Below, piece by piece: positions 37,295 through 46,508 of a DNA stretch of 64,000 bases; the stretch's first letter is position 1; each line of letters opens with the position of its first letter. A program made the translations under genes and the position numbers. This DNA is from Thermoleophilia bacterium. Its GTDB lineage: Bacteria > Actinomycetota > Thermoleophilia > RBG-16-64-13. The stretch lies in NCBI GenBank assembly GCA_027493445.1, contig JAOSKU010000001.1, positions 186,001 through 250,000 of the forward strand. Direction: 5' to 3'. The notes under the pieces are model-generated. The model was not told where the DNA came from, searched no databases, and saw only the letters and a program-made list of their open reading frames with translations.

Positions 37295-38188
37295 GTGGGT
37301 GCCGACCCGGCCGTACGTGTTTCACTGCCGGCCTCGGTGGCGGAGACGGCGGGCGCCACCTTGATGGATCTTCTCGGTCCCTTTCAGGAGATGGGGGAGG
37401 GCGATCAGCGCCATCTGCTCTTCTACCCTTTCCGATACGGCGCGGGTTACGTTCCCGATGAGGTCATCCTCACCGCTTTGCCCCCAGAGACCCGGGTCAA
37501 CAGAGTCGTGTCCATCGAGCGGGTGCTCGTCCCCGGGGGCTGGGAGGAGGGTTGGAAGGACCACTTCCACCCGGTCAGCATAGGCCGCCTGTACGTGCGG
37601 CCTCCGTGGGAGGCCGAACCGCCGCGCGACCCGGCCAGACCCCTTCTCGACATTGTGCTCTCTCCGGGGATGGCCTTCGGCACGGGACTGCATCCCACGA
37701 CCCGCGGGGTGCTCGAGCTCCTGCAGGACGCGCCGGCGTCCGGCCCGCTGCTCGACGCCGGCGTGGGCTCGGGCATCCTGGCGATCGCCGCGGCGAAGCT
37801 GGGCTACGCCCCCGTGCGCGCCCTGGACAACGACCCTCTGGCCGTGGAGGCCGCTCGCACCAATGCAGCCGCCAACGAGGTCGAGGTCGAGGTCCATCTG
37901 ATGGGGGCAGACGAGATACCCCGGGAGTGGGCCGAGGGAGGCACGGTTCTGGCCAACATCACGCTCGAGCCGGTACGCGGGTTGGTGCGCCGCCTGTCCG
38001 CCCTCGCAGCGGCGCCAGTCCGCCTGGTGGTTTCCGGCATCCTGGCCGGCGAGCAGGAGCTTGAGGCCGTTCTCACGGCCTGGGAGGCGGGATTGGTTCC
38101 GGTGCGTCGTGTGTACGAAGCCGAGTGGGTGAGCATGGACCTGAGGTCGGCGGGCGACCCGAACGCCGGCCGAGCCTCCAGCAGCTGA
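37295..38188 (+). CDS. prmA: Ribosomal protein L11 methyltransferase family
   Basis: This is a 297-residue SAM-dependent methyltransferase of the PrmA family, which trimethylates ribosomal protein L11. It shows the PrmA signature MAFGTGLHPTTRGVLELL, SAM-binding motif LLDAGVGSGILAIAAAKLG, DNDPLAVEAARTNAAANEV and ANITLEPV in place of the more common NI(L/V) A. GTG 37295 is chosen because it lies 3 bases after the dnaJ stop and removes an unrelated extension. The order dnaJ-prmA is widely conserved. Confidence 0.9.
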   Translation: MGADPAVRVSLPASVAETAGATLMDLLGPFQEMGEGDQRHLLFYPFRYGAGYVPDEVILTALPPETRVNRVVSIERVLVPGGWEEGWKDHFHPVSIGRLYVRPPWEAEPPRDPARPLLDIVLSPGMAFGTGLHPTTRGVLELLQDAPASGPLLDAGVGSGILAIAAAKLGYAPVRALDNDPLAVEAARTNAAANEVEVEVHLMGADEIPREWAEGGTVLANITLEPVRGLVRRLSALAAAPVRLVVSGILAGEQELEAVLTAWEAGLVPVRRVYEAEWVSMDLRSAGDPNAGRASSS

Positions 38189-38190
38189 TC

Positions 38191-40062
38191 GTGCCTCGGT
38201 CGAAGCGTCCGAGCCGCAGCAGTCGCCATGCGGGCCAGGCGCCCCGGCGCGCGGGAGCCTCGCGCCGGCGCCCGAACGTCGGCCTCAGGCCTGTAATGGC
38301 CGGCACCGACCCGCGTAGACCGGGCTCCGACCCCGCACCACCGAGGCCTGTGGCCGGCGTGGTGGTCAGACGGGGCAAGCATCTGGAGATCGACCCTCTG
38401 TTTCAGCCGGGTTTGCCGCTCCTTCCCGCCCGGGAGGGCATCACACCGCGCGCGGGCGACGTGGTGCTGTATGCATACTCCCACGGCCGCCGGGCTCGGG
38501 TCACTCGGGTGGTAGGAAGCGCAACCGTGCTGCGGGATGTACTCGAGGCCCTGCTTCTCGACGGTCTCGAACGGCGGGGGTTCGAGCCGAGCGTGCTAGC
38601 GGGCGCGGCCGAGGCGGCCCGGCTCGAGCGGCGGGCCGACTCCGACCGGGTCGACCTGCGCGACCTCTTCACTTTCACGGTCGATCCGGCCACGGCCCGT
38701 GACTTCGACGACGCCCTCTCGTTTCGGGCGACAGAGCGGGGCACCTTGATCTATGTGCACATCGCCGACGTGTCCTACTATGTGCGCGAAGGCGGCGAGG
38801 TTGACCAGGAAGCTCTGCGCCGGGGCACCTCGGTGTACGTGCCCACCTCGGTCGAGCCTATGCTTCCTGAGGTCCTTTCCTCCGGCGTCTGCTCGCTGCT
38901 GCCCGGGGAAGACCGCAAGGCGGTGACCGCCGAGATGGAGCTCGACGGCCGCGGGCGAGTACTCGGGGTGCGCTTCTACCGGTCGTCCATCCGCAGCGAC
39001 GAGCGTCTCGACTACGATCAACTCGAGGCGATATTCGGGGGAGGGCTGCGTGCATCGACTGGACTCGGGCGAGCTCTGGAGCTGGGCCGCCCGCTTGCCC
39101 AGACGCTGCGCGCGAACCGCTACGCTCGGGGCAGCCTGCGCATCGAGTCGAGCGAGCCCGACTTCCATTGGGACTCCGCCGGAGATGTGGCGGGCGCTCA
39201 TCCCGCCGAGGAGCTGGAAAGCCACGCTTTCATCGAGGAGTACATGATCCTGGCAAACGAGCAGGTGGCCACCTTCCTGGGGATGGAGAAAGTGCCAACC
39301 GTCTACCGGGTCCACGACCTGCCCGACCCCTTCAACCTGGACCATCTTCTCGATCTGCTGGCCGGCCTGGACGTCCCCACTCCGGTCTTCGACCCCATTC
39401 ACGCCGGCCCCGCGGACATCAGGCGGGTCATGAATGAAGCCACCGAGATCATCGATCGCCTGGTCGTGAAGGGTCGGGGCAAGGCGGCCCTCACCCAGCA
39501 GGTGCTGCGGACTCAGAGCCGCGCTCTCTACCAGACCCAGAACATCGGGCATTTCGGACTGGCCCTGCAGACCTACTGCCATTTCACCTCACCCATCCGT
39601 CGCTACCCCGACCTGCTGGTCCACCGGGGGTTGCTGGCCCGGTTGGGGCTGGCACCGCCTCCCACCACCTCCACCCTCCCGGAGTGGGCCGAGCACTGCT
39701 CGCGCACCGAACGCGAGGCGGCTCGGCTCGAGCTCAAGGCCGACGACATCGCCCTGGCCTTCCTGCTCGCCCGCCGGCTGGACGAGCAAGGTTGGGACCA
39801 GGTGTTCGCGGGTGAGATCATGAGCTTCGTACGCAGCGGGGCGTTCGTCCGCTTCGAGCAGCTGCACGAGGGGTTCCTCTCGGCCCGGGAGCTCCCCGGG
39901 GACTACTACGAGCTCGACGATCTGGAGGCGGCCATGGTCGGCCGGCGGACGGGCATAGCCTTCCGCCTGGCCGATCTCGTGAGATTGCGGGTGCTGGCAG
40001 TCGATGCAGCGCGCGGTAGAGTTGATCTGACGCTGGCCGACCGGGAGCGGGTGGGGGGGTGA
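38191..40062 (+). CDS. rnr: Ribonuclease R family exoribonuclease
   Basis: This is a 3'-5' exoribonuclease of the RNB family, about 623 residues. The catalytic Asp cluster is DPATARDFDDALSF, with the substrate-channel motif TYCHFTSPIRRYPDLLVHR. A cold-shock-like region precedes it and an S1 domain ends the protein (GEIMSFVRSGAFVRFEQLHEGFLS). The N-terminal 35 residues from GTG 38191 are Arg/Ser-rich; ATG 38296 is an alternative start. The order rnr-smpB-ssrA links this enzyme to trans-translation, where RNase R degrades non-stop mRNA and matures tmRNA. Confidence 0.92.
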   Translation: MPRSKRPSRSSRHAGQAPRRAGASRRRPNVGLRPVMAGTDPRRPGSDPAPPRPVAGVVVRRGKHLEIDPLFQPGLPLLPAREGITPRAGDVVLYAYSHGRRARVTRVVGSATVLRDVLEALLLDGLERRGFEPSVLAGAAEAARLERRADSDRVDLRDLFTFTVDPATARDFDDALSFRATERGTLIYVHIADVSYYVREGGEVDQEALRRGTSVYVPTSVEPMLPEVLSSGVCSLLPGEDRKAVTAEMELDGRGRVLGVRFYRSSIRSDERLDYDQLEAIFGGGLRASTGLGRALELGRPLAQTLRANRYARGSLRIESSEPDFHWDSAGDVAGAHPAEELESHAFIEEYMILANEQVATFLGMEKVPTVYRVHDLPDPFNLDHLLDLLAGLDVPTPVFDPIHAGPADIRRVMNEATEIIDRLVVKGRGKAALTQQVLRTQSRALYQTQNIGHFGLALQTYCHFTSPIRRYPDLLVHRGLLARLGLAPPPTTSTLPEWAEHCSRTEREAARLELKADDIALAFLLARRLDEQGWDQVFAGEIMSFVRSGAFVRFEQLHEGFLSARELPGDYYELDDLEAAMVGRRTGIAFRLADLVRLRVLAVDAARGRVDLTLADRERVGG

Positions 40063-40151
40063 ACTGGGTGCCTCGTCCCGGGGCGAACCGAGGGGGTTGG
40101 CGGTGACCTCCCTGGTAAGCGCCCGCCGCCGTGGCCCTACGCCGTGCCCTG

Positions 40152-40157
40152 TATACT
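40152..40157 (+). promoter_or_regulatory. -10 box for smpB
   Basis: TATACT lies 9 bases before ATG 40167, with no Shine-Dalgarno between. Confidence 0.45.
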
Positions 40158-40166
40158 CGAGTGGTA

Positions 40167-40634
40167 ATGAAGACCATCGGTGTCAAGCTCATCGCTCAGA
40201 ACAAGAAGGCCTACCACGATTACCACATCGAGGAGACCTTCGAGGCCGGCATCGTGCTCACCGGCACCGAAGTGAAGTCGTTGCGTCAGGGTCGGGCCAA
40301 CCTGCGCGACTCCTACGCCGCCTTCGAGGGCGGTGAGCTCTACCTCATTGGTGTGCACATCAGCCCCTATGAGCAAGGGAACATCTTCAACCACGACCCC
40401 TTGCGCAATCGAAAGCTCTTGATGCACAGGAGCGAGCTCAAGCGGCTGGTGGGGAAGATTCAGCGCACGGGGTACACCATGGTGCCCACCAAAATGTACT
40501 TCAAGGACGGGCGGGCCAAGGTGGAGGTTGCCCTGGCCCGAGGCAAGGCCCTCTACGACAAGCGCGAGGCCCTGGCCAGGAAGGACGCCCAGCGCGATGT
40601 GGAGCGGGCTTTGCGCGAGCGCCAGAAGGGCTGA
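40167..40634 (+). CDS. smpB: SsrA-binding protein SmpB
   Basis: SmpB binds tmRNA and brings it to stalled ribosomes. The 155-residue protein has the family start [25 protein letters not shown] (in part), [39 protein letters not shown] and the basic C-terminal tail [20 protein letters not shown], which enters the decoding centre. ATG 40167 is the first codon of the conserved domain. The tmRNA gene starts about 100 bases downstream. Confidence 0.96.
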   Translation: MKTIGVKLIAQNKKAYHDYHIEETFEAGIVLTGTEVKSLRQGRANLRDSYAAFEGGELYLIGVHISPYEQGNIFNHDPLRNRKLLMHRSELKRLVGKIQRTGYTMVPTKMYFKDGRAKVEVALARGKALYDKREALARKDAQRDVERALRERQKG

Positions 40635-40681
40635 GCGGGTCTGACGCGGCCATCGCCCGACCGGGGGTCCGTGGTCCTGGT

Positions 40682-40687
40682 ATACTA
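40682..40687 (+). promoter_or_regulatory. Extended -10 promoter for the tmRNA gene
   Basis: TATACT preceded by TGG. A transcript would start near 40694, leaving a precursor leader of about 45 bases that RNase P would remove to give the mature 5' end at 40741. Confidence 0.5.
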
Positions 40688-40740
40688 GGTGCGACCGACG
40701 ACGACGCCAGTTCGTCCGTGAGTCGGCCTTCGGTGCACCT

Positions 40741-41106
40741 GGGGGCGACATGGTTTCGACGGGGCTCTGGTCTGAGTCAAGGTAGCGAGCCGAGATCCCA
40801 ACCGCTCTCGTAAAACAGGTTGGAAAACAACAACTGCCGATACCGAATTGGCACTGGCCGCTTAGCTTTAACTAGCTAAAGCGCCTGTCGCTCCTCCCGA
40901 GCCCGCCGGGGAGTGAAGCGGCATCATGCAGGCGGGCTCACCCTCGGCGAGTGCCGGCGGCGCCAGAGGGGACACTCAGGCGGCTGGCCGAGCATACCCT
41001 GCTCCTACGGGGATGTAAGGCGAGAAACGAATAGTAGGGGCTATGCTCGTAGAAGCCTTTTCCAGACGAGTTTCGGACGGGGGTTCGATTCCCCCCGCCT
41101 CCACCA
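40741..41106 (+). ncRNA. ssrA: Transfer-messenger RNA (tmRNA)
   Basis: The 5' end GGGGGCGACATGGTTTCGAC and the 3' end GTTCGATTCCCCCCGCCTCC followed by ACCA form the tRNA-like acceptor and T arm of a one-piece tmRNA. The tag frame reads ...K-T-T-T-A-D-T-E-L-A-L-A-A-stop (stop TAG at about 40863), ending in the LAA degron read by ClpXP. The exact resume codon is not certain. A second in-frame-independent stop cluster (TAA, TAG) follows. Pseudoknot regions fill the rest. It lies next to smpB, as is common. Confidence 0.95.
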
Positions 41107-41113
41107 ATCTCCG

Positions 41114-41129
41114 GTGGGCACGTGCCCAC
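41114..41129 (+). terminator. Palindromic hairpin after tmRNA
   Basis: GTGGGCAC and GTGCCCAC form a perfect 16-base palindrome 8 bases after the tmRNA CCA end. There is no T-run. Its place suggests a terminator. Confidence 0.45.
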
Positions 41130-41304
41130 AGCGAACTCAAGTGACTCCGCACCCCCCGCTTCGCGATGACGCGCCTGGTCCTGCCTGCTTCCCGCCCAGG
41201 TTGCGCCTGCCCCTGCCTGCTCCGCCCTCCAACGCCGGTGTGCTATCGTCGCTTTTCAACGGCCTCCCAGATGCCGTCGATGACGTTGCTCGAAGGGAGA
41301 AGGT

Positions 41305-43566
41305 ATGCCAGAAAGTAAGGTGCGCGGGGTCGACCCAGCGGGGACTGTGGAGATCGAGCACATGGACATGAGGGCGCCCGGTCGTGCACTGATCGAGCAG
41401 GCGCTGGCCCAGGACCTCGCTGCCCTCGACGAGTCGACGGCCAAAGCCTTGTTTCGCGCCTACGGCATTCCGGTCACCCCGGGAGACGTGGTCAACGATG
41501 AGGAGGGCGCGGTGGCGGCTGCAAGCCGCTTGGGGTACCCGGTGGTGATGAAAGGCCTGTCTCGGGAGATCATGCACAAGACCGACGCGGGTCTGGTTCT
41601 GCTGGACGTGGACGACGAGGAGGCAGTGCGGGGAGCCTACCATCTGCTCGAGCGCCGGGGCGAGGGCCGGCTGCAGGGCATCTTGGTGGAGAAGATGGTC
41701 CCGCGCAGCCGGGAGTTCGTAGTGGGCATGAGCCGCGACCCGCAGTTCGGGCCGGTGGTGATGTTCGGGGTGGGGGGCGTGCTGACCGAGGCGCTGCAAG
41801 ACGTGGCCTTTGGAGTGGCTCCTCTCAGCGACCGCGAAGTGAGCGGGCTCTTGGGCTCCATCCGGGCGGCCGGCCTGCTCGGTCCGTTCCGGGGCGCTCC
41901 GGCCGTGGACAAGGAGCAGCTCACCGGCATCGTGGAGGCCGTCTGTCAGATGGCCCTGGATCATCCCGAGATTCGCGAGATCGACGTGAACCCGGTGCTG
42001 ATCGACGGCAGCATCCCCGTAGCGGTCGATGCTCTGGTGACCTTGGCCGAGCCGCCCGCGCCGCCGGAGGGTCGTCTGCCCGTGGTGCTTTCGGCCCTAG
42101 ATGCCGTTTTCAGCCCTCAGGTGGTGGCGGTGGTGGGGGCCTCCAACGATCCCACCAAGTGGGGCGGGACCATCATGAACAACCTGCTCTCGGGCGAGTT
42201 TCCCGGGAAGGTCTATCCAGTGAACCCCAAGGCGGGCACCGTATTCGGCCTGCCGGCCTTCGCCGGCGTCGACGAACTGCCCCAGACGCCCGATCTCGCT
42301 CTCATCGCAGTTCCGGCCCGCTTCGTGGCCGGGGTAGTAGAGGCCTGCGGTCGCCAGGGCGTGCGCGCCGTGGTGGTGATCAGCTCCGGGTTCTCGGAAG
42401 TCAGCGCCGAGGGTGCCGCTATGGAACGCGAAGTGGCCCGCCTGGCCTCTGATTACGGCATGGCCATGATCGGGCCCAACTGCATGGGGGTCATGTCTTC
42501 CTGGAGCCGTCTCTATGCGACCGGCGCCATCATCATGCATCCGGCCACCGGGCCGGCAAGCTTCCTCTCCCAGTCGGGCAACATGGGCATCCAGCTCATG
42601 GCGGCCGCCGAGGACCGCAAGGGCGGTATCGGAAAGTTCGTGGGCATCGGCAATGAGGCCCTCTTCGACGCCACCGACCTGTTCGAGTACTTCCGCGACG
42701 ACCCGCAGACCGGGGTCATCCTGGCCTATATCGAAGGCTTCGACGACGGGCGCCGTTTTATGGAGATCGCCCGGCAGGCCACTGTGGAGAAACCGGTCAT
42801 AGTGCTGCGCTCGGCCATCAGTGACTTCGGCCGCAAGGCGGCCTTGTCGCACACGGGGGCTATGGCCGGCTCGGCCAAGGTGTACGAGGCCGTGGTGCGT
42901 CAGAGTGGCATCATCTCCACCACCGATCCGGACGAGTTCCTCGACCTGGCCTTCAGCTTGTCGTACATGCCGTTGCCCAAGGGGCGTCGGGTGGCCATCA
43001 TTACCATGGGAGGTGGGTGGGGGGTGCTGAGCGCAGACGAGGTGTGGCGCACGGGATTGGAACTGGTCGACCTGCCCGCCGACGTCATTGCTGAGATCAG
43101 CGAGGTGCTGCCTCCCTTCTGGAGTCACGGCAACCCGGTAGACCTGGTGGGCACCATGACCAACGAGGCCCCCGAGCGGGCGGTGGAGGCCGCTGTACGC
43201 AGCGTGGCCGTGGATGCGGTCATTGTTCTAGGGGTCGTGGGTCAGGGCGCCGGGCGCCAGAGAGCGATCGAGACCGCCCGCTCCTTTCTCGTACCGGGCA
43301 CCGTACCGGCCGAGCTCGAAGCGGCCTCCAAAGACGATTACCTGGCCCGCGAGGCGGCTTTCATCCACCGGGTCGGGGAGCTCATGAACCGCTACCACAA
43401 GCCCATCATCAATGTCTCGTTCACGCCGCTCGACCAGGCCGTCTTCCAGAACGAGGGAGCGTACTCGGCGGTCGTGCTGCCCTCACCTCTCCGCTCGGTG
43501 CGCGTGGTGGCGAAGATGGCGGGCTACCGCGACTTCCTGGCGTCGCGGGGCGTGGCCGGGGTGTAG
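41305..43566 (+). CDS. NDP-forming acyl-CoA synthetase, fused subunits
   Basis: This is a 753-residue enzyme of the ADP-forming acetyl-CoA synthetase/protein acetyltransferase superfamily, interconverting acyl-CoA and acid with ATP. The order is unusual in that the ATP-grasp domain comes first (FRAYGIPVTPGDVV, YPVVMKGLSREIMHKTDAG, REFVVGMSRDPQFGPVVMFG). The CoA-binding domain follows (VAVVGASNDPTKWGGTIMNN), then the ligase domain with the phospho-His loop ALSHTGAMAGS. The substrate may be acetate or another short acid. There is no GNAT domain in this chain. GGGAGAAGG precedes ATG 41305. Confidence 0.88.
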   Translation: MPESKVRGVDPAGTVEIEHMDMRAPGRALIEQALAQDLAALDESTAKALFRAYGIPVTPGDVVNDEEGAVAAASRLGYPVVMKGLSREIMHKTDAGLVLLDVDDEEAVRGAYHLLERRGEGRLQGILVEKMVPRSREFVVGMSRDPQFGPVVMFGVGGVLTEALQDVAFGVAPLSDREVSGLLGSIRAAGLLGPFRGAPAVDKEQLTGIVEAVCQMALDHPEIREIDVNPVLIDGSIPVAVDALVTLAEPPAPPEGRLPVVLSALDAVFSPQVVAVVGASNDPTKWGGTIMNNLLSGEFPGKVYPVNPKAGTVFGLPAFAGVDELPQTPDLALIAVPARFVAGVVEACGRQGVRAVVVISSGFSEVSAEGAAMEREVARLASDYGMAMIGPNCMGVMSSWSRLYATGAIIMHPATGPASFLSQSGNMGIQLMAAAEDRKGGIGKFVGIGNEALFDATDLFEYFRDDPQTGVILAYIEGFDDGRRFMEIARQATVEKPVIVLRSAISDFGRKAALSHTGAMAGSAKVYEAVVRQSGIISTTDPDEFLDLAFSLSYMPLPKGRRVAIITMGGGWGVLSADEVWRTGLELVDLPADVIAEISEVLPPFWSHGNPVDLVGTMTNEAPERAVEAAVRSVAVDAVIVLGVVGQGAGRQRAIETARSFLVPGTVPAELEAASKDDYLAREAAFIHRVGELMNRYHKPIINVSFTPLDQAVFQNEGAYSAVVLPSPLRSVRVVAKMAGYRDFLASRGVAGV

Positions 43567-43585
43567 AGGGGAAAGCGTTCCCGTG

Positions 43586-44065
43586 ATGGCCGAGGATGCC
43601 TGCCGGCTCGAGCGGAGCGAAGGCTGCCTGGTCGCCGCGGTCCGGGTGGGCGGCCCAGCGAGGGATGTGGGCGGCCGTTTCGATCATCTCATGGATTGGG
43701 CCGAAGTGCACCGCATCGAGCACTGGGGTCCTCTCGTGGGCGTGTACCTGGATCCGCTTCCCGGTGCGCCTGAGGTGTCGGGCGAGGCCTGGCTCCCCAT
43801 CCCCCCAGATCTCCGGGGGATGGATCCTGGGGACGGGCAGGTGGCTATCAAGGAAATCGCGCCTCAGGAGGTGGCCCGATGCACCCACCGGGGCTTTCCT
43901 GACGGCCTGGGGATCGCTGTCAGGCGCCTCGCGCAGTGGGTGGCCGACGAGGGTCTCCAACGATCCGAACCGCTCCACCGGCAGGTCTACCGCCATGCTC
44001 CCAAGTGGGACCCAGGCAGCTGGGTGGTGGACGTCGAACTCCCGGTCGTGCGACGAGGGGGCTGA
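43586..44065 (+). CDS. GyrI-like/AraC effector-binding domain protein
   Basis: This is a 159-residue protein resembling the GyrI-like small-molecule-binding (SHS2) fold. It shows paired repeats with an opening strand (GCLVAAVRVGGPARDVGGRFDHL), a WGPLVGVYLDPLPGAPEV segment typical of the first half and the closing WVVDVELPVVR strand. No DNA-binding domain is attached. Such proteins bind drugs or protect gyrase; the function here is unknown. AGGGGAA precedes ATG 43586. A methyltransferase gene begins 4 bases after the stop. Confidence 0.6.
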   Translation: MAEDACRLERSEGCLVAAVRVGGPARDVGGRFDHLMDWAEVHRIEHWGPLVGVYLDPLPGAPEVSGEAWLPIPPDLRGMDPGDGQVAIKEIAPQEVARCTHRGFPDGLGIAVRRLAQWVADEGLQRSEPLHRQVYRHAPKWDPGSWVVDVELPVVRRGG

Positions 44066-44069
44066 GGGC

Positions 44070-45322
44070 GTGACCGAGCTCTCCTTCGGAGGCGGATCGG
44101 GGGCTGCCCGGCTCCCCCAGTCCCGCTGCCGGGTGGGCTGGCCCGAGCCGTGCTCGCCGAGGGCGGAAGGGTGACCTTCGCCCGCTTCATGGACCTGGCC
44201 TTGACCCACCCCGAGGCGGGTTACTACGCGCGGGCGGCGAGGGTCCTGGGGGAAGGGGGCGATTTCACGACCGCCCCGCGCAACGCGCCCGCCTTCAACC
44301 GGGCGGTGGCCGGCCTGCTGGCCGACATCGCCCAGGCGGCCGATCGTCCAGTACTGATCATCGAGCTCGGCGCCGGCGAAGGCGACCTGGCCGCCGGCGT
44401 GCTCGGCTTCTGGGCCGAGACCTCCCCGTCCCTCCGCTCGCGCGTAGGCTATCGTCTGGTCGACCTGTCCCCGGGGCTGCGCGGGCGCCAATCGGCCGCC
44501 GTGCTTCCTTTCCGGGAGAGAGGCTGGGACGTAGAGGTGGCCGCGACCGGCGGCGGGGCGTCGCGGCCCGCAGCGGATGGTCGCTACGTAATCATTCTGA
44601 TGAACGAGTTCCTCGACGCATTGCCGGTGCACGTGGTGGATGTGACGGGAGACCGTCCGCGTGAGGCTTGGGTCAGGGCGCTTCCGTCAGGCGGCGGCCA
44701 TGTTCCGGTGGAGGAGTGGGACTCGCTGTCGCCAGCTGCCGAGGGGGAGCTACGCCGGCTCTTCGGTTCGATCGAGGCCTCCGCACTGCGCCGGCTGACG
44801 CGAGACGGGCGCATCGAGCTACGGCCGGCCGTGGGTACGTTGCTGGGAGGATGGGTCGGCAGGTGTCCCGACCGGGGCCTGGTTACCTTCGACTACGGCG
44901 AGTGGTTTCTCGGACCAGAGGAGGAGCGGCCGGCTGAGGGGGTTCCGCGGGCACGGGAGGAGCGACTGGCAAGGGAACCGCCGATGGATCGGCATCCGCC
45001 TTACGCCGAAACCCGGCGGGGCTACTTTCGCCATCAGCTCACCCGCGACCCCTTGACTCGGGTAGGCCGCCAGGATCTGACGGCTGACGTGGATTTTCGA
45101 GCTCTCGACCTGCACGGGCGGGAGTGCGGCCTGGAGACCGTGGTCTACACTAATATGGCCGCCTTCCTGAAGGTGATGGGAGCCGGTGACGAACTTGAGC
45201 GGTTGAGGCTGGAGGCGCGGTGCTCGCTGGAGGCCGATGCCGAGGCTGCCGTGCTCGGCGCCCTTGTGGACGGGGCGGCCATGGGCGGGGCATTCAAGCT
45301 CATGCTGCAGGTGACGGCGTGA
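44070..45322 (+). CDS. MidA/NDUFAF7-type methyltransferase (frameshifted in this sequence)
   Basis: This is a SAM-dependent methyltransferase resembling the MidA (NDUFAF7) family, which methylates an Arg of a complex I subunit in mitochondria; the bacterial targets are poorly known. It shows AEGGRVTFARFMDLALTHP, the SAM motif LIIELGAGEGDLAAGVL, the conserved NEFLDALPVHVV and GLETVVYTNMAAFL. The open frame starts at GTG 44150. One G added at the G run 44099-44103 links GTG 44070 (MTELSFGGGSG) to GCPAPPVPLPGGLARAVLAEGG, which matches the family N-terminus, giving 417 residues. The stop overlaps the next GTG. Confidence 0.82.
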
Positions 45323-46311
45323 CCGGGGTCTTCTCGGGGAGGCCGAGCCGGGCGGCGGACATCGGTCCCGCGTGCCCAAGCGAGCGGGAAGTGGCGTTGC
45401 GTCTGGCGGCAGAGGTCTTCGAGGGATTCCGGGCCCCCTTCCGCCGGGAGTCGACCTGGGCCCGGGAGCATGTGCACTGCTTCGTGCGCCGGGTGGGCGC
45501 GGAGGTCGTCTCCGCGCTCTTCGCCTTGGATCTGCCCCTCCATTGGCCGGCGAATCGGGGGCGGCGCCGGCCGGCCGTGCGCATGGTTTCCGGCCTGGAC
45601 TCGCTGGTCACCGTGCCCGAGGCGAGGGGTCGAGGCTACGCCACGGAGCTCTTGGAGTGGGTCCATGGCTGGGTCGTGGCTCGTGGCTTCGCGGGAACGG
45701 CGCTCTTCTCAGAGATCGGACCGGCCTTCTACCAGGCGCGGGGCTACACGGTCTTCCCGATGCCCTTTCTTCGTGGACCGTTGCCGGCCGACGACCCCGA
45801 GCGGCGCGCGCGCGATTACGGCCGGCCCTTCCGTGACGACGACCTGCCGCGAGCTGTCGAGACGTACCGCGCCGCCGCCCGGATCTGCCCCCTGAGCGTG
45901 GCCCGGAACCGGGAGTACTGGCGGCAGCAACTGGGGTGGCAGTCTCAGGTCCTCGACCTTCGTTCGACGGGGTCGTCCGCGCGGGATTTCGTGGTCTCTG
46001 CGCGGGGACCTTCATGCTACGTGCGCTCGCGCCACGACGGCGACATCTTCACGGTGCTCGAGACCGGCTGTGCGCCAGGGGATCAGGAGGCTCTCTGGCG
46101 GCTGGCGCGGGCCGAGATGGGTCGGGCCCACAGAGAGGGCTGCGTGCGTCTGGTGCTGCACCTCCCTCCCTGGGTACAGCCGCCTCGCGATCTCGAGCTG
46201 CGCGCCTCCTGGTATGAGACGTATCTGGTGCGGGCCGCGCCGGGCCAGATCCTCCCTCAGGTCACCGGGGGCGGCCAGCCGGCCTACGTCTTCCGTCCCG
46301 ATTACTTCTGA
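45319..46311 (+). CDS. GNAT acetyltransferase, Eis-like
   Basis: This is a 330-residue protein with an N-terminal GNAT domain: DSLVTVPEARGRGYATELLEWVHGW carries the acetyl-CoA-binding RGxGYA loop, and GPAFYQARGYTVFP is the usual motif B. The C-terminal half (VLETGCAPGDQEALWRLARAEM) resembles the second domain of Eis-type N-acetyltransferases. The substrate is unknown. GTG 45319 overlaps the methyltransferase stop as GTGA, so the two genes are coupled. A hairpin lies directly after the stop. Confidence 0.75.
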   Translation: MTGVFSGRPSRAADIGPACPSEREVALRLAAEVFEGFRAPFRRESTWAREHVHCFVRRVGAEVVSALFALDLPLHWPANRGRRRPAVRMVSGLDSLVTVPEARGRGYATELLEWVHGWVVARGFAGTALFSEIGPAFYQARGYTVFPMPFLRGPLPADDPERRARDYGRPFRDDDLPRAVETYRAAARICPLSVARNREYWRQQLGWQSQVLDLRSTGSSARDFVVSARGPSCYVRSRHDGDIFTVLETGCAPGDQEALWRLARAEMGRAHREGCVRLVLHLPPWVQPPRDLELRASWYETYLVRAAPGQILPQVTGGGQPAYVFRPDYF

Positions 46312-46335
46312 TCGGCCGGGCTTTGCGCCGGCCGA
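46312..46335 (+). terminator. Hairpin after the GNAT gene
   Basis: TCGGCCGG (46312-46319) and CCGGCCGA (46328-46335) form an 8-bp stem with an 8-base loop, immediately after the stop codon. There is no T-run. The rest of the gap to 46508 shows no gene. Confidence 0.5.
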
Positions 46336-46508
46336 CCGGGTGCTCCATCGGTGATCGTTGCAGTGGAAAGGGACCGTCAGGCGGGCGGCCATCCGCGGAC
46401 CGCGCGTGCGGCGGCCGGCGGGTATTGCGTTCGGCCGGTGCGGGTACATGACGCCGGGGGGCGACGCATTACCCAAGGGAACGGCCGAGAAGCGACCAGG
46501 AGGTCAGA

